NCBI GenBank assembly: GCA_936440205.1 | Contig: OW387146.1 | Coordinates: 20,150,458-20,214,457, forward strand | Reading direction: 5' to 3' | DNA length: 64,000 nt | From: Lepidonotus clava | Lineage: Eukaryota; Annelida; Polychaeta; Phyllodocida; Polynoidae | In this document: positions 23,860 to 36,149 of the stretch, piece by piece | Layout: the number at the start of each line of letters is the position of its first letter | Numbering within the stretch: position 1 is the stretch's first letter | The notes under the pieces: model-generated | Told to the model about the DNA's origin: nothing | The model's database searches: none | Seen by the model: the letters and a program-made list of their open reading frames with translations, nothing else | Translations under genes and position numbers: made by a program

Positions 23860-23935
23860 AATGGCTTTGCCAGGATTCGAATCCACAACCTTTGGGTTTG
23901 GAGGTGAGGGTCTTAACCACTACACCATGGAGGAT
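23860..23935 (-). mobile_element. tRNA-derived SINE head or tRNA pseudogene
   Basis: Read on the minus strand, TGGTGTAGTGGTTAAGACC is a good polymerase III A box and GGATTCGAATCC (23873-23884) a near-perfect B box at tRNA spacing. The acceptor stem does not pair, so this is a tRNA-related SINE or a pseudogene, not a working tRNA. SINE body limits were not determined. Confidence 0.6.
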
Positions 23936-24152
23936 GAGGCTGGAACTAAGAAATGGGGTCATGACCCAATTCGCTGGTTCCCACAGGTCCTTTTGAAAGC
24001 AGTTTAACAAAACAGCATACAGATGGACAGGTTCGTTACAGCCCATTTCGCTGGTTCTTGGTAAGACCTGAAGAAAGTTCAGTATGTAGGCAGCAACATG
24101 CGAAAGGACATCATTTTAGAAGAAGTAGGGTAATTACACTACATGTTGGGTC

Positions 24153-24179
24153 ACGTTGGGTCCCGACACGACCCAACGT
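24153..24179. repeat. Ten-base perfect inverted repeat, seven-base loop
   Basis: ACGTTGGGTC at 24153-24162 pairs with GACCCAACGT at 24170-24179. CACGTTGGGT-like words recur five or six times between 24140 and 24310, including one more near 24218, making a local clustered repeat. Confidence 0.75.
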
Positions 24180-24923
24180 TAAATATATTATACTACGCAT
24201 TTGGCATGCATTGGGGGTCACGTTGGGTCGTGTTGGCATGCGTTGGGGTTGCGTTTGGTCATGTTGTTTGCAAACATTTTGGTAAAATAATGTGAATCCC
24301 TCACGTTGGCCAACACAACTTACACAGTCATCACCAGTACTTTCATTACCAAGACTATCCCAATGAGGCAATCACACCTTTAGTCACCAGGCACTTTTCC
24401 TCCATTGCCTGACACATTTTCTTTGGTGCCAGGTACCAGCACTTACCCTTGTCGCCTGACAACTAATGTTCATTGCCAGGTTTTCGGTTGCGAATTGAGG
24501 ACAGTATTCACTTTATGTCCAACTTTGGAAACTGTGCAAGGAGTGTTCTTCTAGCTCTGACAAACAAAGTTTGAGAGATATTCCCTTCAAGCAGTCATAA
24601 AAAACCACATTAAAACCTAAATGTGATTTCTTTTCTTAGTCAAAGAGGTCTTCCCAAATTTATGTTGTATCCTTCACATATTAAGAAGAAGTAATATCAA
24701 ATAAAAAAAGGAGACCTTGCCCTAAGTGTCTAACACAGAATGGAACATTTTAAAAGGTGATGACTGTAATTGAAAGTCACCGAAACTAAGCTCATAATTG
24801 ATACATCATGATTATGGGATGTATGAAATCTAAACTGTGCAGCAAGGTAAAACACTAAGTCCCTTTGTTTAAGCATAGAAATGTGCGTACAGTTCTTTGG
24901 TTTAAGATAAGGCTTTGTTTCAA
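24180..24923. other. Intergenic stretch downstream of the GPCR
   Basis: Contains the CACGTTGGGT word cluster at its left end; otherwise no gene or repeat boundary seen. No TTTATT (minus-strand poly(A) signal) lies close to the GPCR stop. Confidence 0.5.
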
Positions 24924-25919
24924 TCAACATTCACTGCAGAAAAACCAGCTTCTTAGGTACTTTTTCAGAGCCTGTCTGATTTGTTTACTTGTTGCTAAGT
25001 AGGCCATGACATGAAGTCCCCCTGCTGATATTATTAAGCTACTTAAGAAAGTTACAATCTGTTTTTCCATGCTGACTTCAATGTATAGAAGCTCAAGTAA
25101 AGAAAATACAAACCATATGACAATAGAAGGACTCCAACAGACAATGGATGAAATAAGAACTATAGTCAGTATTTTAATAAGCCTATGAAGTGGGCTATTG
25201 TTTGAATTTTGGCTTTGATTATTTGGAGTGTTGTTACCTTGTAAATGTGACACAGTGCTAGAAACATTTTGTATTTCTGGAAAAACTACCCTCATTGCTT
25301 TTAGTGTCTTAATTTGAATGGTACAGATAGCAATGACCATCAAACTTAGAAGACCTGTATACATTACCATAAATGCAGGGTTAAATCTTCCATTTGTGAT
25401 ATAGCAGGCAGATAGATCATCAGCTGTTTTCATGAATGCATAAGCTACCAGAGCAAGGCTTACGGAAATCAAGAAAGAGACAAGAACAGCAGTTGTACAA
25501 ATAGTCATAGAAATATACTTATGATGGTTATGTGGTTTCTTTATCACAACAAGTGTCTCAAGAGACAGCAGTAATAATCCACTAAAAATATTGCACCCTG
25601 ACAGAACTGAACCAAGTAAAAGCAAAAAGCAGGGCACATTAAGTAATCCAATTATGATCAAAGTACTTACAAAACAGTGTGTAGCTGACTCATAGCATAT
25701 TAGCAGCCTAGTTGTTTTTCTAAGTTTTGAATTAGATAAATCATAAATCACACGGATTATAAGAAAGTTTCCAAAAAGATTGAAGACAGCGATGAAAGCT
25801 ATCACAATCAGCTGAATAATGTCTCGTGAGTTATTCTTGGTTATGGTCTCCAAGGTGCTCCCCAAGTATGTACTGGTAAAGTCTTGGGCTGTTGTAACCT
25901 CTGGAGGGTGACTGGACAT
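24924..25919 (-). CDS. Single-exon class A (rhodopsin-like) orphan G protein-coupled receptor
   Basis: 331 residues with seven hydrophobic helices. N-terminal tail with an N-glycosylation site (NNS, residue 29-31). TM1 carries the GN pair (G50 N51). C97 at the start of TM3 and C172 in loop 2 form the usual disulfide pair. TM6 has CWSP (261-264), the class A CWxP switch. Two hallmarks deviate: the DRY box is ETL (121-123) and NPxxY is replaced by LHVMAY (302-307), followed by a helix-8-like QIRQALKKYL. A sodium-site aspartate in TM2 is not evident. Intracellular loop 3 is long and Asn/Ser-rich. Known: class A receptors signal through heterotrimeric G proteins at the plasma membrane; intronless lineage-specific families are common in marine invertebrates. 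The ligand cannot be guessed. The start is the first Met of an uninterrupted frame. Confidence 0.85.
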   Translation of the reverse strand: MSSHPPEVTTAQDFTSTYLGSTLETITKNNSRDIIQLIVIAFIAVFNLFGNFLIIRVIYDLSNSKLRKTTRLLICYESATHCFVSTLIIIGLLNVPCFLLLLGSVLSGCNIFSGLLLLSLETLVVIKKPHNHHKYISMTICTTAVLVSFLISVSLALVAYAFMKTADDLSACYITNGRFNPAFMVMYTGLLSLMVIAICTIQIKTLKAMRVVFPEIQNVSSTVSHLQGNNTPNNQSQNSNNSPLHRLIKILTIVLISSIVCWSPSIVIWFVFSLLELLYIEVSMEKQIVTFLSSLIISAGGLHVMAYLATSKQIRQALKKYLRSWFFCSEC

Positions 25920-26228
25920 TTTGAGAAGTTTATTGTCAAAAGATAGATTTCAGCCAAGTTCTTTGTTTATTGATAAAACTGAAAAGTTTCCAATGTTAAA
26001 TCATCTGTCGCAAATCTGTTGAATCTCATCCAGGGTTGTTTTCACCGTTTTTTTTCTGCTTTCCTAAAGTATTCTCTGAGCTTTACAAGGTGGCAATTCC
26101 TGCAAAAGAAAGTTAATATGGAATTGCTTAAAGCAACAAGTTTAATTTGCTCTATCAGTGTAGACCATCCAAATGGCTTCAGAGCCATATTGCACAGTGA
26201 CTTATCATAACAATGTAAATTTTAAGAA

Positions 26229-26231
<3 letters not shown>

Positions 26232-26259
<28 letters not shown>
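26232..26259. repeat. (TA)n microsatellite
   Basis: 28 bp of alternating TA inside copy 2; copy 1 has only CACTATAAGC at this place. Confidence 0.95.
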
Positions 26260-26579
26260 ATGGGGCAGTTAAAGATGGCAGAATAATGATCAAAGTGGAC
26301 AAGTGAACACACTCATTGTCAACTTATCATTGGTTGTTACAATTGCTATTGTGCAACGGCCCACATGTGACAAGTTGACATGGAAGTGATAATCTTCATC
26401 AGCAATTCATTGAATAATCAAGAAACTGTGAAAAATAACTGTTATTTGGTCTCATCCATTGAGAATTTTGATCTCATATATTTATCAGATAAACATTAAA
26501 TAAAGCATTCATGTATTTCATGTTTCTTTGCTTGATTGTAACTGAGAAATACATGGCTGGGTGAGCATGTCAAAAATCA

Positions 26580-27167
26580 TTAAAGGAAAGCTTGCACATT
26601 ATTGCAGGATGGTAATTTTTCATTGAATTCGATTCAGCATGTTATTCACAACTTGCAGTATAAATGTTAGCAAAATGGAAGGAAAATATCTAGTTTACAC
26701 ACAATTATGGGACATTAATAAACTTGTATTTTATCACATTTTTAAGGGAAATCCTCCCAATTTATGATGTAGCAAGGGGAGTTCTTGGGGAATCCCATGT
26801 TCCCTGAGAAGGGAATCCCCATCCCTGTATGATTTGTAAAAAGAGTTATGCAGTCTAACAAAAAATAGATATATCTAACCAGATGCAACTCATAATAAAT
26901 CAAAATATCTATCTATCTATACCTATTCATAAATCAGGGAATCCCAAAATAACTTTAGAAGGAATTCCCATAGCTGTGACGTAGCAAGGGGAGTGATAAG
27001 CAGCCCAGCATTCAGGGAATTCCCAAAATTAAATTTCTTTCCTCAATAATTCCCTAACAACTTGATATTTTCAATTTTTTTCTTTTGAAATATTTTTAGA
27101 ATACTTAAGTGACATTAGTTACACTAAAAATAACGCTTCATGAATTTATGTGCAAGTTTTCCTTTAA
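26580..27167 (+). mobile_element. MITE with TTAA duplications (family T), inserted in copy 2
   Basis: 580 bp between TTAA at 26580-26583 and 27164-27167, ends AAAGGAAAGCTTGCACAT and its inverted AAAGGAAAACTTGCACAT. Copy 1 of the host repeat has an unfilled site (AAAAATCATAAATGTAAAATC near 16885-16905), which confirms both boundaries and the duplication. Confidence 0.88.
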
Positions 27168-28260
27168 TGTAAAATCAAACTTTCATTTATACTGACTAGC
27201 ATTTCAGTGAATTTTCAAAAGATAACTCACATACTACTCTTTTTGAATGTCATATGGCATTCTTTGGTTATACTCATGTTAAGGAATCCAGGAAATAACA
27301 AATACCAAAAGAATTGCCAATTTTTCTGCCAATTCAGTTCCAAAATTAGTATGCAATATTGAAACCTACACGTTTGATGGGAGTCAATGCTAAAATCGAC
27401 AGACTATTCTAGCAGAATCGGCCAATTTTAGCACTGATTAGGTAGCTGACTTGGAGCAAACTTGCCTAGTGGGTATAGGGCTTTAACGACAAGGTCTTGG
27501 ATAATTACAACATACCTTTTATGCTCCTAGCTACTCCTGTAACTACTACTCCTTCAGTGCAGATCTGGACGTTTGGTCCCAAAATGACCCAAAGCAGCTT
27601 CAGCTTGCCGACTAGTGTGTGTCAGCCAAGTGGAGACATTGATGTTGGTGTCCCTAGGCTCAGAGAAGCACAAGGAACAATATTTTGTTTCATAGGAATA
27701 ACTGACACTCAGCAGGTGAATATCAAATGACAATTAAGCTGAGATATTTTGCAACCTTAATATTTAATTCCAAAATTACATAGGTTATCTTCACATGGTA
27801 AGAATCTTTACTATACCGCTTTTCCCCTATAGCCAGCAATGTATTTAAGATTGATGAAAAGCTGATCTGAATGAGTGGGATTTTCAATTAATTGTAATTA
27901 AACTTTTCATGTCACCAGAAATAGGACTCAAGCAGTTTCAATAAATATTGGAAACAAATAAGTTCTAATAATATTGTTATCTGTTTAAAGCAGGTACAAA
28001 TAGCAAGTGTTTATTCTTAATTTTGGATAAATAAACAACAAAATTGATGTTATGGGCTGAATTCCCTAAATTCCCTGACGTCAATGATAAAATTATGATG
28101 ATTGGCCTCAGCTGTTAACAGGTAGCACAAACAGCACAAACCTGATGCCTACCAGTAGTCATCCCCACCTGTGCACAGACCACCCCATCTCACACATGTG
28201 ACACCACCCTTGACCATCTACACAACCTTGACTCAAAAACTGAGTCCCCGGCAGAGGAAA

Positions 28261-28278
28261 CCCCCCCCCCCCCCCCCC
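28261..28278 (+). repeat. 18-base C homopolymer
   Basis: Uninterrupted C run at the left edge of an insert in copy 2; length likely unstable. Confidence 0.95.
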
Positions 28279-29501
28279 ATCTGGTATGTATTCCATACAA
28301 ATTCGGCCATAATTATCGTGAGTCAAATCACGTCCATAAAAACTCAAAAAAATTATTGCCAAGGCCTCAAAGCAGTGTCGTGACGATGATTTCAAAATAT
28401 TGCGGTTTAAAGAATATATATTTTCACAAACATTTATAGATCAAAATATGGATATGTGACCAAGGAAGAATGCTATATAGTTTAAGTTTGATTAAAAAAT
28501 AAATTTAACAAAAAAAATGAAAATCAAAAAAACAATAATTATGGCGATAATTTTTTCGTATCATATGCAGGATTGTCTCAACATTTTCATTGAATGCCCC
28601 CCAGGTTTCCTCATAACAACTAAACACCCACACCCTCAACAAAAAAAGAAAAACAAGGTCAAATTTGACACACTACTATATTTCTTTTAATCAACCCCAA
28701 ACCGCAAAAAAGAAAATCAATTCTTTGACCACAAGTGTGATGAAACCTCGAGTCAGGAGAAGCAACATCGATCAATTTCTCCCTGACCACCCGCACCACT
28801 AGAGTTTATGAAGAGTGTAACTGGCACTCCACACAATATGGGCTCATATTCGGAAGTCCTAAGTTTGAACCCAAAAGATGCCCTATAAATACAAACCGGC
28901 CATATGGGGTGAACTACCAATTTCACATTCAACAAATTTCACCACTTCTTCCCAACAGGTCGAGGTTGATAAGCTCTATCTGGATGTGCTAGATGACAGG
29001 GCCTTATAATCCTTTCAATACGCCACATATGAGACTATGTCAACAAGCACGGATTTTGGAGGATTAAGTAGTTGAAAAAGTTGTAAAAAGAAAAATTACA
29101 GCCAGAGTTATGGCCCTTTGAATTATTATATTATGTCAGTTGCAGTTGAATTAAGGACTTTGACATAAGCCTCTAGATAATATATATATAGCTCATTAAA
29201 CATGTTCATGCAGATTTTATCAAGAATGTTAAGGTGGACATAAGGCTATAACTTTGTTTTTTGTGAAATTAATTTCTGTCCCAAAATGGGCCAATGGTTG
29301 AGGGTCTGCCCTTTATTTTTGACAGAATTTTTTCTCTCCAAAATCCATCCAAAATAAGGCTACAACTTTGTTTATCTTTAAAATATCCTGACTTGGTTTT
29401 CTGTGCAATATAGCTGGTGAAAATCACAACATGCTTTTGGTGAGATATTGAATTTCCCTGGTAAACTGGTTTCCAAGAAAACTCCTTTCCTTGGCTACCT
29501 T

Positions 29502-32500
29502 CGTTACCCACTTGAAAACTTTCCAAAAATATTCTATTTGGAACAGTTTTCATGTTGGAAATATTAAAAAAATTATGCCATTTTGGATTCAGCTCAAAAA
29601 ATTGACCAAAATTTATAATTTCATTGTTCTTTGACATTTAATCTTCTTTTTGATCATTTGTCATCTTAATATTGATATTAAGTGTCTCCAATCCCCCCTG
29701 GGGCATAGAGAAATGTCCAAAACCTTGATCTGAAATGTTATTCATAATGTAAGAGGTCTGTTTTGGAATCTTAAAGCAAAATTTTATTGATTTAGGAAAT
29801 TTACCTTTTGCCATGCTATTCCCTTTTGTGCAAAACGTGGCACGTCTAACATTGTTAGATATTATCCAAGGGATAGACTGTTATTTGATGGATTTCTGAA
29901 TTGCTCAATTTGATGGGGCTACCTTCTCTACTTGTTTTCTACCAGTTCTGATCACTTAAATGACCAGAATTTAGGTGAATAGCTCAATGGGTACCCTCCT
30001 TTAGTTAGTGCCACTGCTCAGGTGGTCATAAATGCTTGCATATGCCTCAGTTTTTTCTTAAACCTTACAGAAATATTCTAAATTGTCTGGATAATTCATA
30101 ATGCACACAAAAGATGGCCTAGCTAAAACACTTTCGTGTGACATATGTGTGGATTTTAAGATGTATGTAGTCTTCAATTTCTTTGTATGCATACTAACAT
30201 TTCTATTATGTTTTTATCATAATTTGCATATTTCATCTAAAAAAATCATTTCCTCCTATCAGATCTTCCTAAATGCTCTCTATTCTACTTGCCCAAATTA
30301 ATTAATTCAGGACTAGAGAATACCTTATGGCATCTTGGACATAAAGATAAATGAAAAGTTATCTATAGAAGAAGTCCTCTGGGTTACATAGGTGAAAAAA
30401 TCTTGATAAAAGAGTGATTAGAACTGAATTTGGTAAAGTTTGATTCAACGTATCCATGGCAACCTTATATTCATGTACAAAGAGTTTTATCATTGAAACG
30501 TTCCATTGACATTCTATTTAGAATGTTTTCTGCAATGAAAATTCTATTGAATCTAAGCTTATTTTGGAACCAGGATGAAATTCTGTTATAGTTGGGTTTT
30601 CAAAATAATTCATTTATATTTTCTTTTTTTTTTGCCATAAAATATTGATATTAGAAACTATTATTTACAGTGAATAATAGGTTTCCTTCAGTTCCTATGA
30701 AATCCCAAGGAAACAAGCAAATTACTATTCAATTGTATTGCAGGAACCAGAAACTCAATCTTAATGACATCAACACTTGCTGTTTTGACATTTCAAAATA
30801 TTTGGGACATGTGGGATGTCTCCGAAAGAGCATGAAATACACCAAAAAAGCCCTTGCAGATGTACTATAGCCCTAGGCCTTAAAGGGTTAACAATGGCTG
30901 ATTTGTGAAACTCACCACCAGATTAGTCTTTTTAGCTGAAAAGTTTCCATGGTAGCCTATGGTTTCTATAGTCTTTTTGGGACCTAAATAGGAATAGTTG
31001 ACATTCTGGAAATTCTTCAAACAGGATATTTCTTTTATCGTCTGACACAACCTCATAACATTTCCTGGGTTTCATAGTACTGTTTTGTCAAACATTTTCC
31101 AAAATACCCTTGGAAATGTTTGCAGACCCATGTGATAATATGATGGGTTTATTTTCATTACTTAACGCAATATCCACAATTCTAAACCTTATGAAATGGA
31201 ACAGGATGTTACATTGAGTTGGTTTTTGGTGGCATCATTAATTATTTTCTGAGTAAAACATGTCTCTGGGATAGACAATGTTCCCACTTCATGATTTTGG
31301 CATATGGTTCTTATCTTTTTTAGGCTATTGAGCTCGTTCCTTGAGTATAAATAAAGATAATTAAACATGGTTGTTTATAGTCAACTTAACTCTTTTCTTC
31401 ATAAGGCAATAACAAATATGATAAGTTAATGCATAGGGGTGGTGTTTTGCAACAGATGGCACAAGTATGATTTTGCCTACTTGCCAACCTGGGGAGGGCA
31501 CTCTCAACCATTCATACAATACCATGAAGTACCAGTAAGTAATTCAAGCCATTCCTTCCCCAGTTCCACTGTACAAAGCAGCTATTGCGCACTACAAAAA
31601 AAGTCACATGTCATTCCAATTTTATGTTCATAACTTACCCAGATATTTTTTATAAGGTTGTACCAAACAGCTAATAGGATGCAATTTTTCAAGAGGTACA
31701 ACGGAGAATATGTTTTTTTTTTGCCAATTCTATTTATTGAAAAATAGCTCCAAAATGAGTGATGCATCTGTCTTTTTTTAAGAAGTGTGAAAGACTGATG
31801 AATTTTAGGCAAAATTAGAGTTGAACATGATTAATGTCAATTTTAACTACCAAAAACTTTCAAGATATATTTTGATATCTATAGCCATACAATTAGCTAA
31901 AATAAGACTGGGAGCGCAACAGGATCAAATTTCCCAAAGTTACGGCTTGCTACCTATATAGCTAGATGTATAATGTTAACTTGTCATTACACCTTTTGTG
32001 TGTTACTCTGACAGATGCTGAGTTTTAAACTGAAGTGTGTGCATGAAAAACAGCATTTCTAGTATAAAGAATTAACCTAGAACAACATTGGTGATCTTGA
32101 TACTGGGAGACCATCACCGCCTCCTCCCTACCTATATATTAACCTAGAACAACAACCTACACAACAACCAGGGCCAGCTGGCACTGGGGGAGGGATCAGT
32201 TGGGGCACTCTCGAATTTACTCCCTTTGACAACCCTAGGGCATCAGGTTGCACAGTGTACAGGAACATGACAGTAGTAGTTACAGGAAGTGTCAAAGTGA
32301 AAGTAAATACAGGGCTCATCTTATTCACCAACACTCACAAGGAAGTATACTACTATTATTAAAGTGTGGTAGGAACACTTTTCTGCTGCAGCATCAACAG
32401 CAAAGTATCCAGTTTTAATGTGTTGAGTGCATGCCTAAAAGGTTCTGTTTTGTCCAGTGCTGGTACATTCATAAGTCATTACTTGGTTAGAATTTGTTGC

Positions 32501-32973
32501 ATTTACTGGAATATTCAAACTGTAATGATGAAACATTCATCCACAATTTTTGGTAAGTTTTGCAGCTTTCTTGAAATTCATATGTTGCACCTGCACAGAG
32601 TATTACACTTGTAAGCTAATAATCACATGTGGGGTTTTCACATGTTGACTTTTGACCAAAACTGTCTCTAACTGTGAATACAAAATGAATATTTTAATGA
32701 ACCAAGAATACAAAGATGATTATGATGGCACATATTCTAGAACCACCAAATTTCATTTGACAAAAATTTCCTGTTGTTTTAATATGAACCTGTCAGTAGT
32801 ATTTGCATTCATTTCTAGCAAAGGTTGCAGTAGCTGCATGTGTATGGGGTGCTATCATTAACATACCATTACTGAACAGCATAATTATTGGCTTACAATT
32901 GTTACTTACAGACTACCAATTCCTATTTGATTTAACTGTCATACACATGACCATATACATTTTCAATTTACAG
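29502..32973. other. Intergenic stretch upstream of the HISAT-like gene
   Basis: About 3.5 kb with no recognised exon or repeat end. The first exon of the gene starting at 32974 probably lies here or further left, but no short Met exon with a clear donor could be singled out. A short direct repeat ATTAACCTAGAACAACA occurs near 32069 and 32138. Confidence 0.5.
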
Positions 32974-35883
32974 CCTGGCAAGCACATCTAATTCGCCCTG
33001 CTAGGCGAACAGACCGTAGGGCTGTTCTGGACATTCTCCCTTTAACCTATAGGGGTGGGGCAGACTACCTACCTTCGACCTATCAAGGGTACTTTTCTAA
33101 TCCTCATTCTCACCCCTATGTAGCTGAGGTCAATGGTAAAGTGGTAAGTTCTCTTTTTCTAGAATTTTCAGTAACTCTAGAAAAGATACATATATATTGC
33201 AAGTCAAGTATCAAGAGTTGCTAACAAGACTATGTCTATTCTCTTTAATTGTTTTATAATATATAGCTTGTTGTGATCCCTATCTAATTTTCTAAAAACA
33301 TGGTTAGTACCATATAAAACCATTTTATTGCCCAGTCTATGTAGAAATATCTAAGACTTAAAAAATATATGGAAATCTTCTTTCAATACATGACATTTTC
33401 ATGCTTTGTCATCTCAGGTTGCAACATTTGGCTCACATGACATGGTCACATGCAAAATAACCACCCATGTCTGGACACCCCCCCCCCATGCTTCCTTGCT
33501 TTTCAACTTAGATCAGCTTTTTGACATAAATATAGACCCAGACAGATTCAGAACCATTATACTCCTCCGAGTCCTGGAATCTATATTCCCCGAGTAGGTT
33601 TTTGAGCATAACCTCCAGTGTCTCTTACAGAGTTCTGTTTGGTAAACCTCTGGAGGTTAGTTGCATGATTAAATGATTGTATATTTCCAATTTAAACTTT
33701 ATTTACCTTTTACTGCAACATAATTAAGGGGAAACATGTTCTATTCAAGGGTGCACATATTTAATGCACTAATCTCCTATAAGCAAGTGTAGAGTGTTTT
33801 TTTGCCACGAGTCATAAATACATTGAAGGTAGGCTTATTTTCATTTTCTCTAAGCATTTCTGAAATCCTTGGATTTCGGTTGCCATGGCAATCAGGCAGT
33901 TCATTTTCGAAGTAATATTTTTCAACATTTTCCATAGTTTTGCTAAGATGATTAATTAAATCAACTACATTGTAAGTGGCGGCAGTCTGAGACATTAACC
34001 ACTGGCCCAAGGCCCGAGGCCAGCGAAATTATAGCTGGACCAGTGGAAAATTTAGAGAAATTTAGTAAAATTCAATACATTTTGAAGGTTCATGGGCTGG
34101 CAGGCCAGTGAAAAATATGTGCCAATGTTGCAGCCTGTGTCAGTAAGTACACATCATATTTGATTCAAATAAAGAAATGTAAATCAATCTTGCATGAGAG
34201 TAAATTAACCATTTCAACTACTAATGAAAACCATTTTCAGAGAATGTGATGAACTTATACTCAAAGCAAATGCATCCATATACATTATAAAGAAGGCCTA
34301 GATATATATATATATATATATATTTATATATTCTATATTCAACTACCCACACAGGTTCTCCCTGCTTCAAAACATATATCTTATGGTTATGGGACATAGT
34401 ATAAGCTTGTAAACTGCCTTGGATATTTGGGTTATGCTCAATAACCACCTAGGCTGTTGCCTCAGAGGTAGCATTGCATGTATCTACAGCAGTTTACCTT
34501 GACATAACTTGGGTCAGATCTGGGAGTCCCATGGAGTTCCATGATACAGGGGTACCTGCCAACTCCCCCAACCTAATAGACTACATTTAATTTGTATAAC
34601 AATGTTCAATATAATACTGAATACTGTATAGTAGAATAACCCATACAAATGATAAAAGCACACTTTCTGTGTTTCCACTGCAGGTAACCTTTGCCAACTA
34701 CCAGGTGGTTGATGCTGGCCATACAGCAGTTATGTCAGGAGGACGGTGTTCTGTAGACTTCAGGGGGCAAGGTCTTATGAAAAAGGTTTTAGATGCCTCG
34801 TTTTCTGCAGCCAAGGCCAACTTCCCAAGTCTCAAAGTTCAGAGTGCTGTGGTGAATGACAATAATCATCATCAGCTACAATACAGTCACCTGTTAGGCT
34901 TTGCAGTGACCTATGAAAAGGTGAGTTTGTCCCTAGTTTTCTCGTCATAGCCTCATTATAATTACTTCCTTTTTTATTCAAGCAAATATTATGAACAGGG
35001 CTGAACCTTTATAGCACAATAATTATGTTTTCCTTGCAAACATTGTCTCTCTGTTCCTTGTAAAGTCCACAAATCTAGGTTCTAAGTGCATTTCTTTTAA
35101 CTTATCAATTCATAGTAGCAGTCCACTTTGACAAATTTTTGAATTTAAAATCCATAACAAGAAGAGAACCATTTATATATAATTTGTAATGTGATCCTGT
35201 CTTTAAATATTTCAGCAATTCTGTAATCAAAATATTTATGAAACAGAAGCAATGTTGATTAAGAACATGATGTTTAAAATCTTTTGTTTTACTAATGGTA
35301 TATGGTTACAACCTTTCCCCAGACATTTCTGCAATTCATGACAACGACAGACAAACTTCATAAACTAATGTTGATGCTTAAAGGAAAATATGATGGAGGA
35401 AGCAACTTTGAAACATGCTGCATTTGCAGAACCACAGAGCACACTACCTTGCCTAAGAAGTTACTGACATCAGCGCTTTTCCCAGAAAAAAGATTTTTAT
35501 TGTATACTAGTTGCATACCACTTATTCTTACTATTGAAAACCTGAAGCTTGCATGTGAAAGTACAGATGTTGTTGTGTCATCTCAGGGTAATGAGTACAA
35601 CTATACTGGAGTTAGTTTTGGCTCTTGCATACAAGCACAAAGAGGACCATGTCTGACTTTGTTTTTTCATGTCAACCAGATACGAGACCTATTTCTATAC
35701 CTCAAGCTTCATCTCCAGAAAAATAGTCAACTATTTTCAACAGTAGAAGGAGGAGCAACTCTAGACCTGACTTTTCCCATGGCAATGTCAGCTGAAGAAA
35801 TTAAAGAGTGTCTATGCCAGGTACTAGGGACAGACTCGATGTACTATGAAGGAACATACAAGATCACTGATTGTCCTCAGTAA
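32974..35883 (+). CDS. Histidine N-acetyltransferase-like (HISAT/NAT16 family) gene, three 3' exons; 5' exon not found
   Basis: Exons 32974-33143, 34684-34920 and 35323-35883 (TAA stop) are bounded by AG acceptors and GTAAGT / GTGAGT donors and join in frame to about 321 codons. The first exon holds the GNAT N-terminal half (HLIRPARRTDRRAVLDI, GGADYLPSTYQGYF, YVAEVNGKVV). The second has the acetyl-CoA loop (DFRGQGLMKKV) and the SAVVNDNNHHQLQYSHLLGF strand. The third is the long C-terminal region found in HISAT-like proteins. Known: HISAT/NAT16 acetylates the alpha-amine of histidine in the cytosol; marine deuterostomes carry enlarged families. The first exon starts inside a codon, so an upstream exon with the Met is missing from this model. 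AATAAA at 35989-35994, about 105 bp past the stop, is a fitting poly(A) signal. Substrate is inferred from family only. Confidence 0.82.
34302..34324. repeat. (TA)n microsatellite in intron
   Basis: Alternating TA in the intron between the first two HISAT-like exons. The intron otherwise shows nothing recognised. Confidence 0.9.
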
Positions 35884-36149
35884 GCTTAAAACAAGAATAA
35901 GCAAATGGAGGAGACAGTGGATAGGAGTTCAGGTTTGATGATATTTTGAATGTAACTCTCCCTATCTAGTGATCAGCTATCAGAGACAAATAAACCATAT
36001 TACTACAATCTAAAATCTACAAAATCACAACGAGAAACATGATGCACATGTATGGTATATGTTTCTTCATATTTATTCATTTGTAGCACATATTCCAAAT
36101 ACTTCAAAGTGGATTATATAATGTCATATTGTGCTTTTGGTTTAGTAGC

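Larger units (their letters stand above)
26143..29501 (+). repeat. Interspersed or segmental repeat, copy 2 (with inserts)
   Basis: Collinear with 16468-18789. It carries three inserts absent from copy 1: a TTAA MITE (26580-27167), about 430 bp at 27655-28085 and about 340 bp at 28262-28603 starting with an 18-base C run. It begins 224 bp upstream of the GPCR start codon and runs away from it. Confidence 0.8.

Noticed and set aside
23860-23935. A working tRNA gene
   Set aside because: A and B boxes are good but the acceptor and anticodon arms do not pair properly; SINE or pseudogene is more likely.
29269-29637. 122-codon minus-strand frame
   Set aside because: It lies over repeat copy 2 whose relative in copy 1 does not keep the frame, so there is no sign of protein selection.
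34669-34950. A separate 93-codon gene starting at the Met at 34669
   Set aside because: It is exon 34684-34920 of the HISAT-like gene read past its splice sites; the acceptor CAG and donor GTGAGT are clear.
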